Source: Comamonadaceae bacterium (lineage in GTDB: Bacteria > Pseudomonadota > Gammaproteobacteria > Burkholderiales > Burkholderiaceae_C). From it: a DNA stretch of 64,000 bases. The position numbers were made by a program, and so were the translations under genes. Of the stretch, positions 8,258-16,234 are shown piece by piece. The stretch's first letter is position 1; every line of letters begins with the position of its first letter. The notes beneath the pieces were generated by a model. It worked only from the letters and a program-made list of their open reading frames with translations, ran no database searches and was not told the origin of the DNA. The stretch covers positions 29,370 through 93,369 of the forward strand of contig JAIYCG010000033.1 in the NCBI GenBank assembly GCA_027488115.1, given 5' to 3'.

Positions 8258-10294
8258 ATGCTTTACCCACAAGAATTTGATGTGATCGTTGTTGGCGGCG
8301 GCCATGCTGGCACCGAGGCCGCCTTGGCGTCTGCGCGCATGGGTTGTAAAACACTTCTGCTGACACACAACATTGAGACCTTAGGGCAGATGAGTTGCAA
8401 TCCGTCTATTGGCGGCATTGGCAAAGGCCACCTGCTCAAAGAGGTCGACGCGTTGGGCGGTGCCATGGCCATTGCGACGGATGAAGGGGGTATTCAGTTT
8501 CGAATACTGAACAGCTCCAAGGGTCCTGCTGTGCGCGCAACGCGCGCCCAAGCCGATCGAATCTTGTACAAAGCTGCCATTCGCCGCCGCCTCGAAAATC
8601 AAGAAAACCTTTGGCTATTTCAGCAAGCGGTTGATGACCTTCTGGTTGAGTCAAATGGCATGGAAGACCGTGTAGTGGGGGCTGTCACACAAGTGGGCGT
8701 TCGCTTCAGATCCAAAACGGTGGTCTTGACGGCAGGTACATTTCTAGATGGCAAGATCCATGTTGGCTTGGAAAACTATTCTGCAGGGCGGGCAGGAGAT
8801 CCGCCTGCGGTCAGTTTGTCGTCTCGTTTGAAAGAGCTTAAGTTGCCTCAGGGGCGCTTGAAAACGGGCACGCCGCCCCGCCTTGATGGCCGCACCATTG
8901 ACTTTTCAAAATGCCAAGAGCAACCAGGTGACGGCATGCCTGGCGGATTGAATGCCGAGGCGGGCGTGCCTGTTTTTAGCTTCATGGGCCGCGCAGACAT
9001 GCACCCCGCGCAGATGCCTTGCTGGATAACTCATACCAATGAGAGAACCCATGACATCATTCGGTCGGGTTTTGATCGAAGCCCCATGTTCATGGGAAAG
9101 ATTGAAGGGGTCGGGCCACGGTATTGCCCAAGCGTGGAAGACAAAATCAATCGCTTTGCTGACAAAGACAGCCATCAGATCTTTCTAGAGCCCGAGGGAC
9201 TCACGACTCACGAGTTTTATCCCAACGGCATTTCAACCAGTTTGCCTTTTGACATTCAATATGCCTTGGTGCGATCCATGAAGGGGCTTGAAAATGCGCA
9301 CATTCTGAGGCCCGGCTATGCCATTGAATACGACTATTTTGACCCCCGCGCACTGAAGAGCAGTTTTGAAACACGTCAAATAGGCGGCCTCTTTTTTGCT
9401 GGGCAAATCAACGGCACGACAGGTTACGAAGAGGCGGCATCTCAGGGGTTGTTTGCGGGCATCAATGCGGCGCTTCAGTGTCGAGCCTTGTCTGGCGCAG
9501 GCAACGACATGGGCGGCGCATGGTTGCCAAGCCGCGACCAAGCTTACTTAGGCGTGCTGGTCGATGACCTCATTACCAAGGGCGTGACGGAGCCGTATCG
9601 CATGTTTACCAGCAGGGCAGAGTTCAGGTTGCAGCTGCGGGAAGATAACGCAGACATGCGCTTGACCGAGGTGGGTCGCCAAATGGGCTTGGTTGATGAC
9701 GAGCGGTGGGCGTCTTTTTGTACAAAGCGGGAGGCTGTTTCACGTGAAACAGAACGCCTGAAGTCTACTTGGGTCAATCCGAAAAACTTGCCTGAGGCGG
9801 AGTCTGAGCGAGTGTTGGGCAAGGCCATTGAGCACGAGCACAACCTCTTTGATCTGCTTCGCCGGCCTGGCGTGAGTTATGAAGGCCTCATGTCCTTGGA
9901 CTCTGATCGGTTTGTTGTAAAAGCTGTTTCACGTGAAACACTGGGTGAACTCTCGACGGCCGTGATTGAACAGGTTGAGATTGCGGCGAAGTATTCGGGG
10001 TACATTGACCGGCAGCGGGTGGAAGTTGAGCGGGCCGCACACTTCGAAAACCTGAGACTGCCCGCAAAGCTAGACTATCTTCAGGTCTCCTCATTGTCGA
10101 TCGAGGCGCGCCAAAAGTTGGCCAAGCACCGGCCCGAAACGCTCGGAATGGCGTCGCGCATATCTGGAATTACCCCGGCAACCATTTCTTTGCTCTTGAT
10201 TTACCTTAAAAGAGGTGGCTTTAAGGAGTTCATGGCTATCACGCCTGAGGTGGTAGCGCCGCCAGCCGAAGACGCTGCGAGCCTGGTGCCATGA
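8258..10294 (+). CDS. mnmG: tRNA uridine-5-carboxymethylaminomethyl modification enzyme MnmG
   Basis: With MnmE, installs the carboxymethylaminomethyl group at U34 of tRNAs reading NNA/NNG codons, using FAD. The protein is 678 residues: the FAD-binding [12 protein letters not shown] at about 12-23, the conserved [14 protein letters not shown] near 47, and the C-terminal tRNA/MnmE-binding helices. First gene of an apparent mnmG-rsmG-lysE-parA-hydrolase-parB run; it shares ATGA with rsmG. Start: ATG at 8258, preceded by an in-frame TTG that adds one codon. A GC-rich hairpin (CGGCGC/GCGCCG, 8214-8230) lies in the leader. Two perfect parS palindromes lie inside the coding sequence near the 3' end, so the protein sequence there (SRET twice) is constrained by segregation as well. 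Confidence 0.97.
   Translation: MLYPQEFDVIVVGGGHAGTEAALASARMGCKTLLLTHNIETLGQMSCNPSIGGIGKGHLLKEVDALGGAMAIATDEGGIQFRILNSSKGPAVRATRAQADRILYKAAIRRRLENQENLWLFQQAVDDLLVESNGMEDRVVGAVTQVGVRFRSKTVVLTAGTFLDGKIHVGLENYSAGRAGDPPAVSLSSRLKELKLPQGRLKTGTPPRLDGRTIDFSKCQEQPGDGMPGGLNAEAGVPVFSFMGRADMHPAQMPCWITHTNERTHDIIRSGFDRSPMFMGKIEGVGPRYCPSVEDKINRFADKDSHQIFLEPEGLTTHEFYPNGISTSLPFDIQYALVRSMKGLENAHILRPGYAIEYDYFDPRALKSSFETRQIGGLFFAGQINGTTGYEEAASQGLFAGINAALQCRALSGAGNDMGGAWLPSRDQAYLGVLVDDLITKGVTEPYRMFTSRAEFRLQLREDNADMRLTEVGRQMGLVDDERWASFCTKREAVSRETERLKSTWVNPKNLPEAESERVLGKAIEHEHNLFDLLRRPGVSYEGLMSLDSDRFVVKAVSRETLGELSTAVIEQVEIAAKYSGYIDRQRVEVERAAHFENLRLPAKLDYLQVSSLSIEARQKLAKHRPETLGMASRISGITPATISLLLIYLKRGGFKEFMAITPEVVAPPAEDAASLVP
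9736..9751. promoter_or_regulatory. parS site 1 (inside mnmG)
   Basis: A perfect 16-bp palindrome, TGTTTCACGTGAAACA, the canonical bacterial chromosome centromere bound by ParB. It codes for part of VSRETE in MnmG. Confidence 0.95.
9925..9940. promoter_or_regulatory. parS site 2 (inside mnmG)
   Basis: A second perfect TGTTTCACGTGAAACA palindrome 189 bases after the first, again encoding VSRET. Confidence 0.95.
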
Positions 10295-11004
10295 CTGCTG
10301 CTGCCCCGCCAGAGGCGGTGCTTCTTCAAGACCTCGCTCGAGGTGTTGATGCCTTGGGTTTGAGTGTGTCGGAGTCGCAGCAGGCGCAGTTGTTGAGCTA
10401 CATGGCGCTGATTCAAAAGTGGAACAAAGTCTATAACCTGACGGCGTTGCGACAAGCTCACGAGATTTTGACCCATCACTTGTTAGACAGCTTGTCTGCA
10501 ATTTCTCCTTTGTTGCGGCACATTGAGACAAGCAGGGGCCATGCCCACACCGTCTCCGATATGGATGTCAAGCTTGAGTTGTTAGACGTGGGCTCTGGAG
10601 GTGGTTTGCCTGGCGTGGTCATTGCCATTTGTTGTCCCAACGTCCGTGTGACCTGCGTTGACACGGTCTCCAAAAAGGCTGCCTTTGTACAACAAGTGGC
10701 GGCCAGCTTAAGACTGCCAAATTTGCGAGGCGTTCATGCGCGTGTCGAAAGCTTGGTGGGTCCATTTGATGTGGTTTGCTCTCGGGCATTTGCCTCCTTG
10801 CCTGACTTTGTCTCGTGGTCTGTTGGCGCCTTGTCTGATCACGGTGTATGGATGGCCATGAAGGGCAAGGTGCCCGAAGCAGAGATGTCGAGCTTGCCCG
10901 CGTTTGCAGAAGTGTTTCACGTGGAACAGCTCAGGGTTCCGGGAATGGATGCTGACCGGTGCATGGTTTGGATGAAAAAATCAGCAAATTGTCTGACAGG
11001 GTAA
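10291..11004 (+). CDS. rsmG: 16S rRNA (guanine527-N7)-methyltransferase RsmG
   Basis: Methylates N7 of G527 in 16S rRNA using S-adenosylmethionine. A 237-residue Rossmann methyltransferase with [16 protein letters not shown] (near residue 97) as the SAM loop, followed by [16 protein letters not shown] and [11 protein letters not shown] (near 166), all standard for the GidB family. Its ATG overlaps the mnmG stop as ATGA, so the two are translationally coupled. A third, one-mismatch parS lies near its 3' end. Confidence 0.96.
   Translation: MTAAAPPEAVLLQDLARGVDALGLSVSESQQAQLLSYMALIQKWNKVYNLTALRQAHEILTHHLLDSLSAISPLLRHIETSRGHAHTVSDMDVKLELLDVGSGGGLPGVVIAICCPNVRVTCVDTVSKKAAFVQQVAASLRLPNLRGVHARVESLVGPFDVVCSRAFASLPDFVSWSVGALSDHGVWMAMKGKVPEAEMSSLPAFAEVFHVEQLRVPGMDADRCMVWMKKSANCLTG
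10913..10928. promoter_or_regulatory. parS site 3, variant (inside rsmG)
   Basis: TGTTTCACGTGGAACA differs from a perfect palindrome at one base; its complement TGTTCCACGTGAAACA is the form common in Bacillus-type parS sites, so ParB binding is expected. Confidence 0.85.
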
Positions 11005-11055
11005 GCGCGATCTGAACTTCGCCCATTACACTTAGGCTCATTAAGAAGGCCTTTG

Positions 11056-11670
11056 ATGTTTGGAATTTCTGATTACGGTGCCTTTGTCGCCGCTTTCGTA
11101 TTGCTTTTGTTTTTGCCGGGCCCTGGAAACTTGGCCTTGATTACCTCAACCACCCAAGGCGGCATGAGGGGTGGTGTTGCCTCGGTCATGGGCTTGCTCT
11201 TGGGTGATCAAATTTTGTTATGGATGACGGTGGCCGGTGTTGCCGCATTGTTGCAAACCTATCCTCATTTGTTCTTGGCCTTGCAATGGCTTGGTGCAGC
11301 GTACCTTGCCTGGTTGGGTTTGAGAATGGTCTTTGCCAAACCCGGTGAGGGGCCTTCGATTAAGATCACGCCGGGCCGATACTTCAAGGAAACCATGTTC
11401 ATTACCTTGTTGAACCCGAAGGCCATCATGTTTTATTTTGCGTTCTTCCCGCAATTCATTGACCTTGAGAAGCACCAAGGGATGATTACTTTTGTATTCA
11501 TGGCGATCACCATTGCCATCTTGGGTTTCCTGTACTGTTTTGGCGTTGTGGTTATCACCCACACCATGGCAGAGCGCATTCGGGCCAACCCGAAAGTCTC
11601 AGGTATTTTGCAAAAAGTTGCAGGAATGTTCTTAATCGGATTTGGCCTGAAATTGGCCTTGGGCAAATAA
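11056..11670 (+). CDS. LysE/RhtB family amino-acid exporter
   Basis: A 204-residue inner-membrane exporter with six predicted membrane segments. The N-terminal FLPGPGNLALITSTTQGG (near residue 20) is the family signature, and LNPKAIMFYFAFFPQFI near 121 is the second conserved stretch. Such proteins export homoserine, threonine, leucine, lysine or similar; the substrate is not readable here. ATG at 11056 has AAGAAGG upstream. It sits 51 bases after rsmG and 31 before parA, in line with one transcript, though no functional link to segregation is known. Confidence 0.85.
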   Translation: MFGISDYGAFVAAFVLLLFLPGPGNLALITSTTQGGMRGGVASVMGLLLGDQILLWMTVAGVAALLQTYPHLFLALQWLGAAYLAWLGLRMVFAKPGEGPSIKITPGRYFKETMFITLLNPKAIMFYFAFFPQFIDLEKHQGMITFVFMAITIAILGFLYCFGVVVITHTMAERIRANPKVSGILQKVAGMFLIGFGLKLALGK

Positions 11671-11701
11671 ACGCGTTGGCGGAACATCAAAAGACTTACA
11701 A

Positions 11702-12472
11702 ATGGCAAAAATTTTCTGTGTTGCAAATCAAAAAGGCGGCGTTGGCAAAACCACGTCAGCGGTCAACTTGGCTGCGGGATTGGCCAAAGTGGGGCAACGT
11801 GTACTGTTGGTTGATCTTGACCCGCAGGGCAATGCAACGATGGGTTCAGGTGTGGACAAAAGGCAGTTAGAACTCAGTGTGTACGACGTTTTGTTGGAGT
11901 CTGCCAGCATCAAAGAAGCCGCTATTTATTCTGAAAAATGTCACTATCACGTGTTGGGCGCCAACCGCGAATTGGCGGGTGCAGAGGTTGAACTGGTTGA
12001 TCTTGAAAGACGCGATCAGCGCTTGAAGTTGGCACTGGATGTTGTAGACGCAGACTTTGACTTTATTTTGATTGACTGTCCGCCCTCTCTTTCGATGCTC
12101 ACCTTGAATGGTTTGTGCGCCGCAAACGGCGTGATTGTTCCGATGCAATGCGAATATTTTGCGCTTGAAGGACTCACTGATTTGGTGAACACCATCAAAC
12201 AAGTTCATGCCAACTTGAACCCAGATTTGAAAATCATCGGCTTGTTGCGTGTCATGTTTGACCCCCGAATTACATTGCAACAACAGGTAAGTGACCAACT
12301 GAAGTCTCACTTTGGCGACAAAGTATTTAACACCGTCATTCCCCGAAATGTTCGCTTGGCAGAAGCACCCAGTTATGGCTTGCCTGGCGTGGTGTTTGAT
12401 CCTTCTGCCAAAGGAAGTCATGCATTTGTGGAGTTTGCCAAAGAGTTGGTACAACGTATTCCAACACTCTGA
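11702..12472 (+). CDS. parA: Chromosome partitioning ATPase ParA (Soj-type)
   Basis: A 256-residue deviant-Walker ATPase that moves ParB-parS complexes of the replicated origin. QKGGVGKTTSAVNLAAGLA (about 9-27) contains the two-lysine Walker A motif; VDLDPQGNAT near 39 and DFILIDCPPSLS near 120 are the other nucleotide motifs. There is no N-terminal DNA-binding domain, which separates it from plasmid type Ia ParA. It lies 18 bases ahead of the hydrolase gene that splits the parAB pair. Confidence 0.95.
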   Translation: MAKIFCVANQKGGVGKTTSAVNLAAGLAKVGQRVLLVDLDPQGNATMGSGVDKRQLELSVYDVLLESASIKEAAIYSEKCHYHVLGANRELAGAEVELVDLERRDQRLKLALDVVDADFDFILIDCPPSLSMLTLNGLCAANGVIVPMQCEYFALEGLTDLVNTIKQVHANLNPDLKIIGLLRVMFDPRITLQQQVSDQLKSHFGDKVFNTVIPRNVRLAEAPSYGLPGVVFDPSAKGSHAFVEFAKELVQRIPTL

Positions 12473-12490
12473 GACTGCAGATTAGCCGGA

Positions 12491-13045
12491 ATGAAAAATC
12501 ACAAAGTCCTTATTTTGCCTGGATGGCGGGGAAGTGGGCACAAACATTGGCAAATGCGTTGGGCCCAACTTTATGGCTACCAGGTGGTAGAACAGCATGA
12601 CTGGCATCGGCCGCTTCGAGGCGACTGGCTGGCCCGCCTGGACGATGTCGTGTCTGATTTAAGTGAACCGATTTACTTGGTTGCTCACAGCTTGGGCTGC
12701 ATTCAAGTGGCTGCTTGGGCTCAAGTTTCTGCGCAGTGTCACAAGGTCCACGGCGCGCTGTTGGTGGCGCCAGGTGATGTGGAGGTGCCCCAAATGCAGG
12801 CTGTTTTTTCAAGCTGGCAGCCGATTGAATTGAAGCGCTTGCCCTTCAACTCTTTGTTGATAGGAAGTCAAAATGATCCGTATTGCACAACCGAGCGAGC
12901 CCAACTTTTTGCAAGCGCTTGGGGCTCTGAGTGGTTAAATTTAGGCGCGTGCGGTCATGTGAACGCTGAGTCAAATTTGGGCGATTGGCAAGAAGGCCAT
13001 GCCTTGTTGAGTGAATTGATGAAAGAAATAAAACATGGTCACTAA
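12491..13045 (+). CDS. RBBP9/YdeN family serine hydrolase
   Basis: A 184-residue alpha/beta hydrolase. ILPGWRGSGHKHWQMRW at the N terminus is the hallmark of the RBBP9 family; the nucleophile elbow is VAHSLG near residue 67, the acid is in SQNDPYC near 121 and the histidine in GACGHVNAES near 155, so the triad looks complete. Human RBBP9 is a serine hydrolase; bacterial substrates are unknown. The gene overlaps the parB start by 11 bases and follows parA by 18, so it is co-transcribed and probably translationally coupled with the segregation genes. Whether it affects segregation is open. Confidence 0.85.
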   Translation: MKNHKVLILPGWRGSGHKHWQMRWAQLYGYQVVEQHDWHRPLRGDWLARLDDVVSDLSEPIYLVAHSLGCIQVAAWAQVSAQCHKVHGALLVAPGDVEVPQMQAVFSSWQPIELKRLPFNSLLIGSQNDPYCTTERAQLFASAWGSEWLNLGACGHVNAESNLGDWQEGHALLSELMKEIKHGH

Positions 13046-13961
13046 AAAACCAAAAGGCTTAGGTCGTGGCTTGGAGGCTTTGTTGGGCCCTAAAGTTCAA
13101 GACGAGCCAAGCTCACCCCAAGCCGTTGAGGCAGCAGCCAGTCGCACACCCAGCACCTTGGCTTTGAGTGAATTGGTGCCCGGCATGTACCAACCGCGAA
13201 CCCGAATGGACGAGGGTGCACTTTATGAGTTGGCGGAGTCGATCAAAGCGCAAGGCATCATGCAACCCATTTTGGTTCGCAAGTTAAGTGATGGCCCTCA
13301 TGTTGGCAAGTATGAAATCATTGCCGGTGAACGTCGTTTTCGAGCTTCTCGACTGGCGGGCTTGAATGAGGTGCCGGTTTTGGTAAGGGATGTGCCCAAT
13401 GAGGCCGCCGCCGCCATGGCATTGATTGAGAACATTCAACGTGAAGACCTTAATCCCCTTGAAGAGGCGCTGGGTTTACAGCGACTCATCAAAGAGTTTG
13501 GCCTGACTCACGAAACTGCGGCTCAGGCTGTGGGCCGCTCCCGAAGTGCCGCCAGCAATTTGCTTCGCTTGTTGAATTTGGCCGAGCCTGTTCAAACCAT
13601 GTTGATGGCCGGTGACATCGACATGGGACATGCGCGTGCGTTGCTGGGTTTGGACAAGGCAGCGCAAATCTCGGCGGCCAATCAAATCAGCGCCAAAAAA
13701 ATGTCTGTGCGAGAGGCCGAAAGTTTGGTGAAGAAACTCAGCGCAGAATTCTCTTTGGTTCAACAAAAACCGAAAAAAGAAAAATCACGTGACATCAAAC
13801 GTGTTGAAGAAGAGCTCTCAGATTTGCTCATGGCGCAGGTCGAAGTTCGCATCAAGAAGCGCGTGAAACGTCATGGCAAATTTGAAGAGATGGGCGAATT
13901 GTCAATACAGTTTGGGTCGCTGGATGAGATCAACGGGCTGATTGAAAAGTTGCGGGCTTAA
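13035..13961 (+). CDS. parB: Chromosome partitioning protein ParB (CTP switch, parS-binding)
   Basis: Binds parS, closes into a CTP-dependent sliding clamp and activates ParA. The protein is 308 residues. LGRGLEALLG at the N terminus is the ParA-contact motif. Next comes the ParB/Srx domain with ELVPGMYQPRTRMDEGAL (near 50) and the CTP-binding GERRFRASRLAG (near 98), with NIQREDLNPLEEA near 134. The HTH domain is ETAAQAVGRSRSAASNLLRL near 160, and the C-terminal region provides dimerisation. ATG lies within the 3' end of the hydrolase gene. parS targets are 2-3 kb upstream. A shared terminator follows. Confidence 0.96.
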   Translation: MVTKKPKGLGRGLEALLGPKVQDEPSSPQAVEAAASRTPSTLALSELVPGMYQPRTRMDEGALYELAESIKAQGIMQPILVRKLSDGPHVGKYEIIAGERRFRASRLAGLNEVPVLVRDVPNEAAAAMALIENIQREDLNPLEEALGLQRLIKEFGLTHETAAQAVGRSRSAASNLLRLLNLAEPVQTMLMAGDIDMGHARALLGLDKAAQISAANQISAKKMSVREAESLVKKLSAEFSLVQQKPKKEKSRDIKRVEEELSDLLMAQVEVRIKKRVKRHGKFEEMGELSIQFGSLDEINGLIEKLRA

Positions 13962-14000
13962 ATCCGGCAGCTCGAATTTGATTGTCAAGGCGCATTGAAA

Positions 14001-14027
14001 AAAGGGCTATCTCTGGCCCTTTTTTTA
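14001..14027. terminator. Terminator between parB and the convergent FAD oxidase gene
   Basis: A 7-bp stem, AAAGGGC (14001-14007) with GCCCTTT (14016-14022), followed by a T run to 14026 on the plus strand. It ends the parB transcript. The stem has A residues on its 5' side, so it may also act for the minus-strand gene, whose stop codon lies in the T run. Confidence 0.75.
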
Positions 14028-15449
14028 TTCAAAGATTTTCCCGGGGTTCATGATGTTGTGTGGGTCGAGGGCTTGTTTCAAAGTTCGCATCATGTTGACG
14101 GCACCTGCGCCAGCCTCCGTGACCAAAAAATCCATTTTGTGCAGACCAATGCCGTGCTCGCCTGTGCATGTGCCGCCCAAGCGCAGAGCACGGCTGACGA
14201 GTTTGTGGTTCAGATCTTCTGCAATCTCACGCTCACTTGGAATTTCTGGGTCGATCAAATAGCCAAAATGGAAGTTGCCATCACCGACGTGGCCCACTAA
14301 GAAGTAGGGCAAGCCACTGGCATCTGTTTCGGTAATAGAGTCGAGCAGACAGTCGGCCAACTTGCTGATGGGCACGCAGGTATCGGTGCTGATGGCGCGG
14401 CAACCGGGCTTGCTTTGAAGTGCTGCAAAGTAAGCATTGTGTCGTGCCGTCCAAAGGCGTGTGCGCTCTTCAGGTGTGGTGGCCCATTCGAAAGCGTTGC
14501 CGCCGTGGTCGCTGGCAATTTCTTGCACCGTTTCGGCTTGCTCTTTGACACCTGCCGGTGATCCATGAAACTCCATCAGCAACATCGGCTCTTCACGCAA
14601 ACCCAATTTGGCATAGGCGTTGACCATGCGCACCGTGTTGTGATCGATTAACTCGACGCGCGCAATGGGCACACCCAGTTGAATGACTTGAATCACGGTT
14701 TGAACCGCGGTTTCAATGCTTGGGAAGGAGCAAATGGCGGCTGAAATAGCTTCAGGCAAGGGGTAGAGCCGAACGGTGACTTCGGTCATCACGCCCAAGG
14801 TGCCTTCGCTGCCGACAAACAAGCGCGTAAGGTCATAACCTGCACTCGACTTTTTGGCGCGTGTGCCTGTGCGAATGACTTCTCCAGAGGCCGTGACAAC
14901 CTCTAACGCCAACACGTTTTCGCGCATGGTGCCGTAGCGAACTGCATTGGTTCCGCTGGCGCGAGTTGCACTCATGCCGCCAAGGGTGGCATCAGCGCCT
15001 GGGTCGATAGGAAAAAACAGGCCCGTCGACTTGATTTCTTCGTTCAATTGTTTGCGCGTCACGCCGGGCTGCACGGTGACGGTGAGGTCTTCGGCGTTGA
15101 TGGCTAAAACCTTGTTCATGCGTGTCAGGTCGATGCTGATGCCGCCTTGGACCGCCAGCAAATGACCCTCTAAGGATGAGCCCACACCAAATGGAATGAC
15201 TGGCACTTTGTAGTCACTGGCCAACTTAACGGCATCTGCCACATCTTGTGTGCATTCGGCGAAGATCACAGCCGAAGGCGGCGGAACTGGTGCAAAGGCA
15301 GACTCATCGCGTCCATGTTGCTCCCGAATGACCAAGGCCGTTGAGCAGTTGACACCAAAGCGTGCTTTTAAGGCTTCAATGAATGCTTCTGGCACAGGGC
15401 GTGCATTGACAACGGGCGCTAAATGGGCGGCGGGCGTCGGTGCGTTCAT
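14025..15449 (-). CDS. FAD-binding oxidase, D-lactate dehydrogenase (cytochrome)-like
   Basis: A 474-residue flavoprotein of the vanillyl-alcohol-oxidase fold. The N-terminal FAD domain has PVIPFGVGSSLEGH near residue 87, GGMSATRASGTNAVRYG near 155 and FVGSEGTLGVMTEV near 210. The C-terminal oxidase domain ends with GTCTGEHGIGLHK. The GVGSSLEGH form is that of LDHD/Dld2-type D-2-hydroxyacid dehydrogenases rather than GlcD, so the likely reaction is D-lactate (or another D-2-hydroxyacid) to 2-oxoacid with electrons passed to cytochrome c or quinone. Start supported by GGAG ten bases upstream. Divergent from the adenosyltransferase gene across 150 bases that hold no obvious named site. Confidence 0.85.
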   Translation of the reverse strand: MNAPTPAAHLAPVVNARPVPEAFIEALKARFGVNCSTALVIREQHGRDESAFAPVPPPSAVIFAECTQDVADAVKLASDYKVPVIPFGVGSSLEGHLLAVQGGISIDLTRMNKVLAINAEDLTVTVQPGVTRKQLNEEIKSTGLFFPIDPGADATLGGMSATRASGTNAVRYGTMRENVLALEVVTASGEVIRTGTRAKKSSAGYDLTRLFVGSEGTLGVMTEVTVRLYPLPEAISAAICSFPSIETAVQTVIQVIQLGVPIARVELIDHNTVRMVNAYAKLGLREEPMLLMEFHGSPAGVKEQAETVQEIASDHGGNAFEWATTPEERTRLWTARHNAYFAALQSKPGCRAISTDTCVPISKLADCLLDSITETDASGLPYFLVGHVGDGNFHFGYLIDPEIPSEREIAEDLNHKLVSRALRLGGTCTGEHGIGLHKMDFLVTEAGAGAVNMMRTLKQALDPHNIMNPGKIFE

Positions 15450-15599
15450 GGTGAGGCTCCAAAATGAGGGGCGGTTAAAACCTGAGCAGGAACTTTTCTC
15501 ATGGACAAGTGGTCCTTGAAATGTTGCAAAACTCGGTCAAAATCAGAGTTTACGCTGAGACTTGCATGATTGCAGACCAGCTTGCACAGGGAAAACACC

Positions 15600-16163
15600 A
15601 TGGCGAATCGACTAACACAAATTGCAACCCGAACTGGGGATGAAGGCACGACCGGCTTGGGCAATAACCAGCGCGTGTCCAAAAACAGCTTGCGTGTTCA
15701 CGCGATGGGGGATGTGGACGAACTGAACTCACACATCGGCCTGTTGCTGTGTGAAAACATGCCCGAAGACGTGCGCCATTTATTGGTGGAAGTACAGCAC
15801 CAACTGTTTAACTTGGGCGGTGAATTGTCAATTCCTGGCTTTGAGCTATTGAAGTCCGAAGCGGTGTTGGTTTTAGACGAAGCACTGGAACAATACAACT
15901 CACAACTGCCCAAGCTCGAAGAATTCATTTTGCCCGCAGGCAACCGCGCAGCGGCGCAGGCCCATATTTGCCGAACTGTAGCCCGGCGCGCAGAACGGGC
16001 CACGGTGGCTTTGGGCAATGAAGAAGCGCTGAACGATGCGCCGCGCCAGTATTTAAATCGCATTTCCGATTTGATGTTTGTGCTCTCACGTGTTTTGAAC
16101 CGGATGGACGGCGGAACCGATGTGTACTGGAAAAGTGAGCGAATGAAAAGGGCTGCTTCCTAA
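15600..16163 (+). CDS. Cob(I)alamin adenosyltransferase, PduO type
   Basis: Transfers the adenosyl group of ATP to cob(I)alamin to give adenosylcobalamin. The protein is 187 residues. The N-terminal TRTGDEGTTGLGNNQRVSK binds ATP, MGDVDELNSHIGLLL follows near residue 37, and the C-terminal AQAHICRTVARRAER near 120 carries the conserved Arg/Glu of PduO-type enzymes. ATG at 15600 with AGGGA upstream; the in-frame GTG-like starts further up lack support. I looked for a cobalamin riboswitch (B12 box) ahead of it and saw none. Supplies cofactor for B12 enzymes; the methionine synthase in this window uses methylcobalamin, not this form. Confidence 0.9.
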   Translation: MANRLTQIATRTGDEGTTGLGNNQRVSKNSLRVHAMGDVDELNSHIGLLLCENMPEDVRHLLVEVQHQLFNLGGELSIPGFELLKSEAVLVLDEALEQYNSQLPKLEEFILPAGNRAAAQAHICRTVARRAERATVALGNEEALNDAPRQYLNRISDLMFVLSRVLNRMDGGTDVYWKSERMKRAAS

Positions 16164-16234
16164 GCAAAGGGTGTCACCTAAGCGCACGTATTGGGGGTTT
16201 TCAGGGTGACAGCAAGCATGACGCAGGCTAGGCT

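Noticed and set aside
14025..15449. Annotation as glcD
   Set aside because: The FAD loop reads PFGVGSSLEGH, the LDHD/Dld2 form, and the gene is 29 kb from glcE-glcF; kept as D-lactate dehydrogenase-like.
15450..15599. Cobalamin riboswitch ahead of the adenosyltransferase gene
   Set aside because: No B12-box-like element or extended secondary structure found in the 150-base region.
16172..16211. Inverted repeat TGTCACC/GGTGACA before the acetoacetate-CoA ligase gene
   Set aside because: Loop of 26 bases, single instance, no link to a known regulator; could be chance.
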